Part shown: positions 10,269 to 20,646 of the stretch, one piece after another
Layout: each line of letters begins with the position of its first letter
Numbering within the stretch: position 1 is the first letter of the stretch
From: Ooceraea biroi
Taxonomy: Eukaryota > Arthropoda > Insecta > Hymenoptera > Formicidae
Length of the DNA stretch: 64,000 nucleotides
Assembly: GCF_003672135.1 (NCBI RefSeq)
Contig: NC_039510.1
Location: 5,890,001-5,954,000, forward strand
Direction of reading: 5' to 3'
Translations under genes and position numbers: made by a program
Notes under the pieces: generated by a model
The model's database searches: none
Told to the model about the DNA's origin: nothing
Seen by the model: the letters and a program-made list of their open reading frames with translations, nothing else

Positions 10269-13200
10269 GACCGATCTCGAACTTTGATAGTTAATAACTT
10301 TTTAACTAAGGGTGTGCAAACGAAAAATTGACCTGATTCGGAATGTGCAAACGAAACTCAGTCGATTAATGCCACTTTGAATGCAGAATCCGTGTTCCGA
10401 GCTTATTTGCCAAATTCGACCGATCCGAAACTTTGATTGTTAATAACTTTTTAACTAAGAGTGTGCAAACGAAAAATCGACCTGATTCGGAATGTGCAAA
10501 CGAAAATCTGTCAATTAAGTGTTTTTTTAATTAATTTGCTCGTGGGTGGGGGCTAGCGTGAAGTTGGCCCCCAAAATTGTTTTGTTAATAACTGTTTTAC
10601 TAGAAATGTGCAAACGAAAATTCGAAATGTGCATACATGTGCAAACGATGAGCAATCGAATAAGCTATAGATAGTTAATTTTTTTTAATGTTGGGGGGCT
10701 AACTTCACACGGGTGAACGATCATCACGGTGCTCATAAACGGAATTAACATTGCAATTATTTCATTTCTCCGCAATTTCCTTGAAATTTCAACAACTCAA
10801 TTGGCAACGGCCTTAGCTGAAATTTAACTGTCATTTATTTCGCACAGAAAATGACTAAATATAGAATAAATAAATAATAACTAAATATCGAATCAATGTA
10901 TGCTAATGTGATCTTGTCTTTCTCAAAGAGATCCGTTCAGCACGTGGCCGGATCGTCCAGAACGTCCACTCGGGCCGTTGTCCTCGCGTGAATCGGTGAA
11001 TCGCAAATTAAAACATCCCGCGCGATGACGGCGTGCGTAAACGACTAACAAATTTAAAACGTCCAACTACGCCGAGGCGAGGAGTAATTTGTCAACTCGA
11101 CATGTTCGCGCATGGCGCGCTTTAACCCTTTGGACTCTGCCTCGATGAACAAAAGCATTTTTCCAATTAATAAAGTAGACTCAATTTCAGAAATATGAAA
11201 AGCACATGTTACTAAAATATCAATAAATCGATTTTACTAAAAAATCACAAACTGAAAAGCGCCGCGTGTCATATAATGCGCGCGATAGGCGACGCTCTCG
11301 AGGACACCACCCGCATGATGACACGAGCGTGACATCAGGACATGTGTGGTGTACGGGAAAGATTTTCAGGTGAGTCCTGCGGGTCCATTTCGCAAAAGCA
11401 TTACACATTTTTCGCGCGCACACGACCATGACTAAAGAGTTAAAGTATAAAGGTGATCTCACTGCGTGCGTCGCGTGGGTGAGCGGTATCCGAGGCCCAC
11501 ACGGCACACCTGCGTGCGTAATAATGCCACTGTGCAATTATTGCACGCACGAGCACCGTTGCTCGCCGTTCCTCGGAACGAGAAGTTCAGCGGATCCGCG
11601 CGGAAGAAACCGGGAAGCCAGCGAACGATGATGATGATCACTTGCGGCATGAACGCGCGGCGTGATGCGAATCTTTCGCTCGATTATAAGTACAATGGTT
11701 ACGGATGCGTTTGCAGAATAAAACAGATACTGATTTAGATGCGTGTATTAAGAGAAATAGAGGCTATTAATTACATCGGAAAAGCATCGTTAGCGTCACG
11801 CGCTCGCTCTAACGATTTCGCGGTGGTGTACGTACGTCTAACATATCGCGTGACGGTTTGCGGAGAGTTAGATAACATCGTGGGAATACGATTGTCATAG
11901 GATGATTGAATCGGTTGTAGCAGAAAATACGTGACTTGATCTTTTTATAAATAAACAAAGAAGTATTAATCACTTTTCTGCTAGAGAAATATTGTGTACT
12001 ACATCCACGATATTTGCGATTATCTGCGTGCATTAAAATACTCGGACTGAGTTATGTATGTAACAAATGTTTTCCCTAAACACAATTCAAATAAATTGTA
12101 TGAGGTTTTTTGCATTATTATCAAGGCAGTCTTTTGTGTTCTTTTTCATGTGGTTTGCAATGGTCTTTATATGATCGGTCTTTATAGTAAAATAGAGATA
12201 ATGCTATAGCTTGTCACGAAGATGTTCTATTTCGAAGTTCGAGACGCTTCCGGTACTCAATTGACGTACTTCCTGAGCGCCTTGCGTTACGGTTGCATTG
12301 CGCTGCAGCGCAAATCGCACTCGTTAGATGCATGCAAGATGAATCGCCAGGGAAGGCGAATTGCGTCCTTCGTGCACTTAGCCGCGAGTTCCACCAGCGA
12401 AGAGCGCAAAGACGTCGTTATTGCTTCGAGACCGAGAATAGTCTTTTATCGTGACTTCGGTAGGAGGTAGGGTATCGTAAATCAGCGTTTAGTGCGTTTA
12501 AAAACGCGATAGGTGGTCGGATTTAAGAATAGCACAAGATACACGAGAGAGTAGCCGCGCAGAGCGCACATATGCGCGCCGTGCGAGATGCACTTCTGTC
12601 TTAAATCGCGCGAAACGCACCGAGGAAGCGACCCGTGGTATGTTATGTGAGAATCGAAATTATCGCTCCATCCTTCAACTATACTCTCATATCAACAAAG
12701 ATAAAATAACAATCAAGGTTTCGCATTTCATGGTCGCGGCACGAAACAGCGAGGTCTTTGCTCAATAATGAGTGATACTTTAGAATCTCTTGACATTGGT
12801 CATAATTTTTAACAAACAGGCTAACAACAGCTAAAACCCGCAGTATGAATCTTAGAATTATAATTATGTGCATGATTATATGTAAAAAGATTTCCTGGTC
12901 CCTCTCTTATCGCAATGGAATAGCGACGTGTCGCAGAGTAAAACCGTGCGTTACAAATCACGCTGAGATGTCGGGAGTCTCGACCGACCATCGATCCGTA
13001 TCCAGTCCCCGTTAGATAGGTATCATTTCCGCCTCGTGCGAGAAAAGATCGCCGCAGAAAGAACGTTTAATTAGTTCCTGCGCTCTCGCAGTCCTCTACT
13101 GGATATCATGGGATGCGATCTTACCGCGGTTGCGTTCGAAGGCCCGAGGTAGCTAGATCCGTTCAATTAGTGACGATGCGGATCGATAGGATCAACGCAA

Positions 13201-16200
13201 GACAAATAATTGCACTATCGCGATCAAAGTGATATTGAATAATATAGCGGTAATCACGATACGTTACAATCTCAGATAAAATTATACATTATATTATAAT
13301 ATTGGGAGAAAAGAAGCCTCGCCCGATTGTATCAAAACTATCTCACATTTTATACACGAATAAAAACTTTATAATATTTTTCTCTGCATGCAGCGAAGGA
13401 ATGTATCTCGTAGGACGCAAGTTCACAGATACAAGAATTAATGATGACTCATATATTTAGATTCTAGAAGGAAATCTTAATAAAGGTCAGCTAAAACAGC
13501 CGTTAAGCTCTATTCAACTCGTTTGAAATCCGCGAGGGCATGAAAGCTCCGGGCCGGTATAAAAGCGCATTGAAACCCGTACTTTTTCCCGGACGCGGAG
13601 CGGACGGCGCGCAGGCAAATGGATCTTAACGGTACGCGGTTGAGTTAACGTGGATAATAGTGGATTCAGGGATCGCTCGCGAGGCGTGTTACAGTGACAC
13701 ACGAGCGCAGCGATGCATACAAAAAGGATCCGAGACAAAAAGAATGATAGCTCGGTCTTTTCGTGGTAATTTCATAGTAAAGACGACATTATCTTTTGAA
13801 TCTTTAATCCATTTATTTTTGCGAATCGTACGAGTCAATTAATGTCTCGTAAATCAAATTGTTATATAATGACCTGCGAAGTGATCGCTCGTGAATAAAT
13901 AAGTAAAGCAGATCTTTCTAATTGCATCATGTAGTTTATACAAAGTTACACATCTGATGTGTAATTTTGATTGTACAAAGTCTGATGCTAGAAGAGCATG
14001 TGGACACCTTTGCAATTTTTGCATCTTGCTTTTGAAAGATATCTACTAATTGTTTGATCGGTGAACGTTACTTTATCAGATCGCTTTTCATTTCCGCAAA
14101 AATTTTTGGCGTCTGTTTTTAATACGTTAAAATACGTGCGACGCGAGCATGTTATTATATTTCAGACGACGAATTGAACATTCTCACGCACCTGCTAAGC
14201 CGCACGCATACGCACATGCGTAACTTTTGCCGTCTGGCAGATTAGGAGCTCACCGAATGTAAGACGATAGCGGCAATCGCGTCGTCAGCTGATCTCACCT
14301 GTTGCGCTCTGCGCGCAACACAATTGAATCCGCGCACGCGGCAATGTTCTCATGCGGTGCCTTTCGTTCCGTCTCTTCAAAAGTTGCTTTTATTCGCATT
14401 ATTATGCTTAATTAAATAAATGCATTAATGATTCATTTTAAACACTTGCAGAAATATATATTCTTGCGACAAAACAAATATTATAATATTATACTATATT
14501 ATAATATTATACTATATTTATAGCGACCTTCGAGGAGAGATGAACGAATTGCAAGTGTTCGCTTTCGTCTGAATAAAATAGAGATTGGCCCAACACGCTT
14601 CGGGAAATCGGAATTAACGAACAAAGCAGAGCGATTTTCCAAAAGATACGTAGATCAATTAAAACTTCCAAGTATAATAAAATGAAGCAAATCGAAGTGC
14701 CTAGATTTGAAGCACGCCTTCTTTCCAAAACTAAAAGAATACTTTTATACAATTTGTTTGCGACAGTAAAAACAATTAAATCAGGTTAGAGACCGTTACT
14801 GTAAAACACCACTTAAATAAATAAAACATCCCAATAATAAATCTCTACTTTTCTTCCACAGACTCTCTAACTAATCACTTTATATTTCCTCACATTTCTT
14901 CTTTATCTTCCATCCAAAATAACTAAATAAATCCGTCTCACACTCACACCGTAGTAATATACTCACTCACTCACTCACGCACATTACACTCATTACACAC
15001 GTTATCAGACGCGATAACCGACTTCGTATCAGCCTTCCTTCGCTCCGAGATCACCTAAATCCGGCAAAAAAGCACCGTTTAAAAAGTTCCCATTATTCAC
15101 TTTAAAAACCGCCTAGCTTCCAACGCAAAGACAAGAATTATCGTAGACGGCGTCTTTCGCGCTCACGGCGATCGCACGTTTCGCCGGCGATTCGACTTGA
15201 GCAGACTGGATCGGCCGGGAATTTGGAGCGAGTGTGACCGGAACGTCGGCGTCGCGACGGCGACAGGTGTTGAGGAGACGTGTCGTCGCGACCGTCGAGC
15301 GTGCGCGAATCCAGGACGCGGTCGCGTGTGCCGACGCGGTCGCCAACCGGCCCTGCACTGGCCGCCACCGCATATATCGCCGTCGGAGCACGTGCGCGCC
15401 CGCCGAGATCGCCGAGAGGAAGCTGCGAGATGCAGCGGGCGACGAGCGTGCCGCGCGACCCCGCGCGAGAGAGTGACTCACAGAGGCCTCACGTTTCGCA
15501 CACGCACGGATTGCCCTATGTATTAGTGTGCGTGCGAGACACGTCGTAATATACACGTGCGCGGTCACGGGGTGGTGGAGTTATTACGTAAAACGCGCGG
15601 AAACCGCGAGATCCCGCGATAGCCGAGTTCTTTACTCCAGAAGCGTCGTGAGCGCCACTCATGTCGTTTGTAACTCTTTATGCGGCATATTGAGTCATCC
15701 AACACACACACACATATATATAGTTTCATTGTAAAAGTGTCATCTTGTGTAAATATCTATCGAGGCAAAATGTTTCTAAGTTTTGCGAGATGTCATTTGA
15801 ATGCTGTTAATTTGTCAAGTCTGATGTATTACCTGATGATTGCGTTCATCTTGGTGCATACATAATTGGTTAAACCGCATGGATTGTTATCCGACTCCGC
15901 TATTGCGGTACTCAGAGAAAAGCGCGTATCAAAATGACCGAGCAAGACGGCACGCGTGTCAATAAATGAGCCGGCGCGTGAGCGATACGTTGCGGTTCGT
16001 AAATAAGGAAAATGCACTCAGCACGATGAGAGAGCTGATTACTCGTTTTCGGAGTCATCAGCTGTCTTTTTGTTAACGATATGAGGTAATTCCATGAGAT
16101 CACAGTTCGCCGCGCGGTGCCGGGCGGAATCGTGCGGATAAATTTAGGTGCGCGTTGTAAATAAAGCCGTAATGCGCGTATCACTTTGAGAAACAGTTAC

Positions 16201-16299
16201 TCGCGGCTTTGCAAAGGCTCACGTCATCGCTGTTCGCCCGCATCTCGCTGTCAGTCGTTTGTCGCGTCCGACAATCGCAGAAAGTTCGAAATAAACTGG
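10269..16299 (-). repeat. Right arm of 12-kb inverted repeat
   Basis: This is the reverse complement of 4136-10171. It carries mirrored copies of the tandem repeat (10269-10512), the hairpin element (10556-10710) and the CpG-rich block (about 15110-15590). Several sites show single-base losses relative to the left arm, for example near 12262, 12352 and 12374. Homology holds to the last base before the N run, so the true end of the repeat is not seen. No independent genes are proposed. Confidence 0.95.
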
Positions 16300-16399
16300 N
16301 NNNNNNNNNNNNNNNNNNNNNNNNNNNNNNNNNNNNNNNNNNNNNNNNNNNNNNNNNNNNNNNNNNNNNNNNNNNNNNNNNNNNNNNNNNNNNNNNNNN
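16300..16399. other. Assembly gap (100 N)
   Basis: Exactly 100 N, the usual placeholder for a gap of unknown size. The sequence is host-like to the left and a retrotransposon array to the right. The first ~40 bases to the right (16400-16440) are homopolymer-rich and look like a low-quality contig end. Confidence 0.99.
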
Positions 16400-16895
16400 G
16401 AAAAAAAGGGGGGAGGAATTTTGGAAAGGGGGGGGTTGGTCCCCACACGCCCCCCGCCTCCCGTACCACGGTTAAACGGTTCCGTGAAGCCCGCGTGACA
16501 AAATCCCGCCCCCGTCGTATGCGGAGCACCGGCGTGCAACGACGGGTGCGGGTGTCCTCCACCCCGGCCGAGACGGCATCCCTGCCCGACCAGGACGGAA
16601 GAACCAACCCCCCACTCCCCACAGTGCACGGAGGGAGGATAGAAATCCTCCCCTACGGTGCCGTGCCACCGGGCGTTTGAAGTCAGGGTCGCCGCATCCC
16701 CTACCGACGATTGGGACGGAAAAAGGTCCCTATCGGAGTCGCCGGGCTCCGTGCCCCCTCCGGAGGCTGTGCGCACTTGGATCCTATCCCTCGCCCCAGG
16801 GCCTCCCGATGGTCCGAGGACCAGTCGGTACCGCCGCCAAGGGTCATCGAGACAGGGAGCCCTCCCACCACGTCAAGGTGGCGCACACGGGAGAG
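16400..16895 (-). mobile_element. Family B SART-like element, 5' terminal fragment
   Basis: From about 16440 this matches 54380-54831, the 5' untranslated end of the family B copy, including the GGCGCACACGGGAGAGAA terminus that abuts telomeric repeats. It is cut by the gap, so only the non-coding 5' leader of this copy is visible. As the leftmost element on the contig it would be the most distal copy if the chromosome end lies to the left. Confidence 0.8.
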
Positions 16896-16907
16896 AACCT
16901 AACCTAA

Positions 16908-16909
<2 letters not shown>
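16896..16909 (-). repeat. Telomeric repeats (TTAGG)n between elements
   Basis: AACCTAACCTAACC on the plus strand, that is GGTTAGGTTAGGTT on the minus strand. It joins the poly(A) tail of copy A1 to the 5' end of the family B fragment. Confidence 0.95.
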
Positions 16910-16940
<31 letters not shown>

Positions 16941-16963
16941 CGGAGGAGGAACCCGTCATGGGC

Positions 16964-16995
16964 CCCCTCGCTCCCCTTGGGCGGGGTGCGAGGGG
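16964..16995 (-). promoter_or_regulatory. Conserved 3'-terminal hairpin of family A (copy A1)
   Basis: Outer stem CCCCTCGC/GCGAGGGG, a T-T mismatch, inner stem CCCC/GGGG, loop TTGGGC, starting 24 nt from the poly(A). Equivalent hairpins occur at 47091-47122 (B), 54876-54907 (A6), 61795-61828 (D) and in a divergent form at 39334-39365 (C), with paired changes in the stem. It is a likely recognition element for the reverse transcriptase at the 3' end; that role is inferred. Confidence 0.65.
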
Positions 16996-17308
16996 AGTGT
17001 GAGACTCATACTCACTAAACCTACCTCCGTCTGCCAACCCTGGCTGTATGGGGCGCGAGATCGGCCAAACGGCACTTCGTTCGCGCCCCACGATGCCCGG
17101 TATACGTCCCTAGCGCCGGTGCGCTGCCCTTTCGGGCCCTAATCCCCACCCGCGGTGCGTGGCAGACCACCGCTCCGCGGGGACCTCCCCTCTCTGTCGA
17201 GGGGAGGTTTTAGGGCGACGGCCGACGCTCCCAAGTCGGCCCTCGCCCACCCGTCCCCGATACTCCCCGTTGGGGGTCAAGGAGTCCTCGGACCCCTCGA
17301 CGATGACG

Positions 17309-17367
17309 GCCCGGGCAGATGCCCCGACGACCAGTCACCCGAGTGCCCGGGCAAATGCCCCGCCGAC
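17309..17367 (-). repeat. Iterated GGGCAAATGCCCC motif in the 3' UTR (copy A1)
   Basis: Two copies, at 17309-17331 and 17345-17367, read GCCCGGGCARATGCCCCG on the plus strand. The core is self-complementary and could form a small hairpin in RNA. The same motif occurs twice in every family A 3' UTR and about three times in B (47447-47469, 47481-47504, 47591-47613) and D (62153-62176, 62188-62214, 62286-62308). Confidence 0.7.
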
Positions 17368-17558
17368 ACTCTGCCCCCAACGGGGGTCACGCGCCTGCAG
17401 CCCCGACTCCACCCGAGTCGGGGCCCTTCCCCGCGACTCCGGAGGGAGGTCTCCGCGACCTCCCTCCCGAGTCTCCACCCCCCTGCTCCTCGCACTCCCG
17501 CCCCGGACGCGACGAGGGGCCGCCGGCGCCATTACGGCGCCCCGCGGCCCCCCCGCCG

Positions 17559-20500
17559 TCATCCGTGGCCGGGACCCCTCCGGCCGACTCCCGGTCGGCG
17601 CTCGCGCTCGGCCTCCTCCTTCCGCAGCATCACCTGCTCGCAGAAGGAGGAGACCGCCCTCCAGTTCCTCTCGCTCCCGACCATCTTCCCATGACGGTCG
17701 GCAGCGAGAGGTCCTCCCCACCACGTCTTAAGGACACGGCGTTCCTCACCCCATGCCGCGCACTCGGCTAGGGTGTGGTCCGCCGTGTCCCTCTCCGCCC
17801 CGCAATGGTGGCAGTGCGGTCCGCGCTCCTTCCCGATACGACACAGGAACTCCCCGAAGCATCCGTGTCCGGAGAGAACCTGTGTCGTCCTGTAGGTCAA
17901 CGTCCCCCATCCTCTGTCCACCCACTCGCAGAGGATGGGCTGGACGGCCCCGGCGACCCTCCGACCCGATTCACCCGGGTCGGCGAGTCGCCGCTGCCAC
18001 TTCAGCAGCACCGCCCTCCTCCCCTGCTCCCTCAGGGCCCCCTTTGCCCTGGCCGTCAGCACCACACCCCTCTCCCGCAGGTCCCGCCGGCGGAGGTACG
18101 CGTTAGCGTGTCCCTCCGCCAGCAGCTCCACGGGGGGGGTGCCCGCCAGGGCCAGCGCCGCTCGGTGAGAGACGGTGCGGTACGCCCTCACGACCCTCCC
18201 GGCCAGCCGCCTCTCGGCCGCCCTCACCACCTGGAGGGCCCGCCGGGAGGCCGCGAGGTCCTCCGCCCACACCGGCGCCCCGTACAGGGCGATCGACCGC
18301 ACCGCTCCCACCAGCAAGCGGCGCACCGCGTCTCCGGGCCCCCGAGGTTCGGGAGGAGGCGACTCAGCGCGTTGGTCGCCCCCTCCAGCCTCGGCGCCAG
18401 CCCGCCGAAGTGCTCCCCGAAGGACCAGGTGCCGTCCAGGGTGAGGCCAAGATACTTCATCTTGGTCCCCACCGGGACGCTGACCCCGCCGACCCGTATC
18501 TCGGCCGGAGGCGGCAGACCCCGGCGATGGTCGAAAAAGAACATCGCCTGGGTCTTCTGCGGCGCCACCTCCAGCCCAGCCTCCCTGATGGCGCGGACCA
18601 CCACCGCCACCGCCAACTCCGCCAGGCCGGACGCCTCCCCCCAGCTCGGACCCTCGGCCATCACGCAGGTGTCGTCGGCGTAACACCTCACGTGACAGCC
18701 GGGCGGCAGAAGGACGCGCGTGACCCGCTCGTACGCGAGCCTCCACAGGTGCGGTCCGAGGACCGACCCCTGCGGCACGCCGCGCTCCACCTCGCGGGTC
18801 CTGGTGCGCCCGTCCCGGTCGACCCACTCCAGCGACCTGTCCCGGAAGTACTCCAGGATCACCCTCGCGAGGTAGGGAGGGAGGAGCTGCGCGCGCATCT
18901 CCTCCACTATCACTCCCCAAGGGAGGGAGTTGAAGGCGTTCACTATGTCTAGCGACACCGCCACCACAACTCCCCCCCTCGAGACAGCGGCCTCCGTGAG
19001 GGCCCTCACACTCAACACGGCGTCCACCGTGGAGCGGCCCTCCCGGAAGCCGAACTGTCTCTCCTCCTCACCCGGAGCACCCCCGGGCAGGTGCCGGACG
19101 AGACGGCCCGCTATCACCCGCTCGAACAGCTTGCCGATCTCGTCCAGCAAGCATATCGGCCGGAACTTGCGCACCGCCGCCGCGTCCCCTCCGCCGCCCT
19201 TCGGGATGAGGACCAGCTTGGCCCTCTTCCAAGCCGCGGGGAAGCGTCCCTCCCCAGGCACCGCGCGAAGAGCGCCCTCACTCGCGGGGCCAGGACCTCC
19301 ATCGCGAGGGCCCAGACCCGGCTGGGAATCCCGTCCGGCCCCGGGGCCCGTTGGCCCCGCAGCCGGCGCAGGATCCCCGCCCACTCCTCCGGACCGATCC
19401 CCGGTATCTCCTGGGGCCGCTCGGAGGTCATCCACTCCGGGGGTCCCGGGCACCCGCCTCCCGCCGGGAAGAGGGTGTCCAGGACCCCGCGCAGCTCCAG
19501 GGGATCCATCTCCTCCGTCTCCGGGGGCGTCCATTGCCGCAACTTGCCCATCACGAGCCGGTACGGACGCCCCCAGGGATCGCCCTCCACGGACCGGAGG
19601 AGCTCCTCCCAGGCCCTCGCCTTGGCGTCCCTGATCGCCGCCCTCAGGGAGCTCCGTCTCTCCTGGAGCTCCCCGTAGCGCGCGTCCACCTCCGCCGCCG
19701 TCCCCCGGCGACGGGCGCGGGAGAAGCGGCGCCAGGCGCGCCCCGATGCGCGCCGCAGCTCCGCCAATCCCGCGCTCCACCAGTAGGTGGGCCGTCGCCG
19801 AGGCCGGCCGGCCCGGGGCATCGCAAAGTCGCACGCCTGCGTCACGATGTCCCCGAGCCAGCCGGCCTCCTCCTCCACCGTGCCCTCCGGCCTCTCCGGC
19901 CACGTGGACGCGAGCAGGGCGGCGACCAGTCTGTCACCAGACAGCCCCTTGAGCGCCCATCTCCGCGGTCGGGGTCCGCCCGTCCCCCGTTGGCGGGGGG
20001 CGGAGCCCGAGGGCGGAGACACCACCATAGACACGTATCTATGGTCCGACAGCGTCTCCACCCCCGACAACACCCTCCACCCCGACACCCGACGCGCGAG
20101 GGCCGGAGATGCCCAGGTCAGATCGACCACGGACTCCCCCGCCCACCGCACGCAGGTGCTGTCCGAGCCCACGTTCAACAAATGCAGGCCCAGACCCGCC
20201 GCCCAGTCCGCCAGCACCGCGCCCTTCGCGTCCGGCCGCCGGGAACCCCAGAGCGCGGACTTCGCATTGAAGTCCCCGGCGACCAACAACAGGCCGCGGG
20301 GGTGCCGAACTATGCACCCCCCCAGCCTGTCCAGGAACCCCTCGTACTCGGCGAGACTCAGGCTCGGGGACACGTAGACCCCGACCACGGTGATGCCTCC
20401 CCACTGCGCCGCCACGAACTCCCCCCCGACCTCCAACACTCGGAGGGGAGGGGAGCCCGCGGCGTCGCCGCGCACGATCGCGACGAGGCCCCCCCCGCCG

Positions 20501-20646
20501 ACGGCCCAACTGGGGCTGTCCGCGGGGGGCCTGAAGGGCTCCGCCGCGATGCCCAACGCGTAACCGCGCTCCGCCAGGCTCTGGAGGAAAAGATCCTGAG
20601 CCCGGCGGGCGCGGTTAAGGTTGGCCTGGAGGACCTGGCCCGCCAT
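17559..20646 (-). pseudogene. ORF2 (APE endonuclease-reverse transcriptase), copy A1, frameshifted
   Basis: This corresponds to the 1030-residue ORF2 of copy A2. The endonuclease part (QANLN, GDFNAK, LSDHRY) is open from 20646 to about 19255. A lost base there (CCTCC-CCAGG against CCTCCACCAGG in A2) shifts frame before the RT core, which continues in a second frame to about 18326. There CGCACCGCG has lost a C, and the C-terminal zinc motif region follows in a third frame with further small indels near 17690-17730. The lesion at 19255 and a neighbouring substitution (CGCG for CTCG) are shared with copy A4. The rest look like private homopolymer losses, some of which may be sequencing errors. 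Confidence 0.85.

Noticed and set aside
8908..11537. Identical small frames on opposite strands in the two palindrome arms
   Set aside because: Identity follows from the DNA-level inverted repeat. The peptides have no recognisable motifs and lie in non-coding host DNA.
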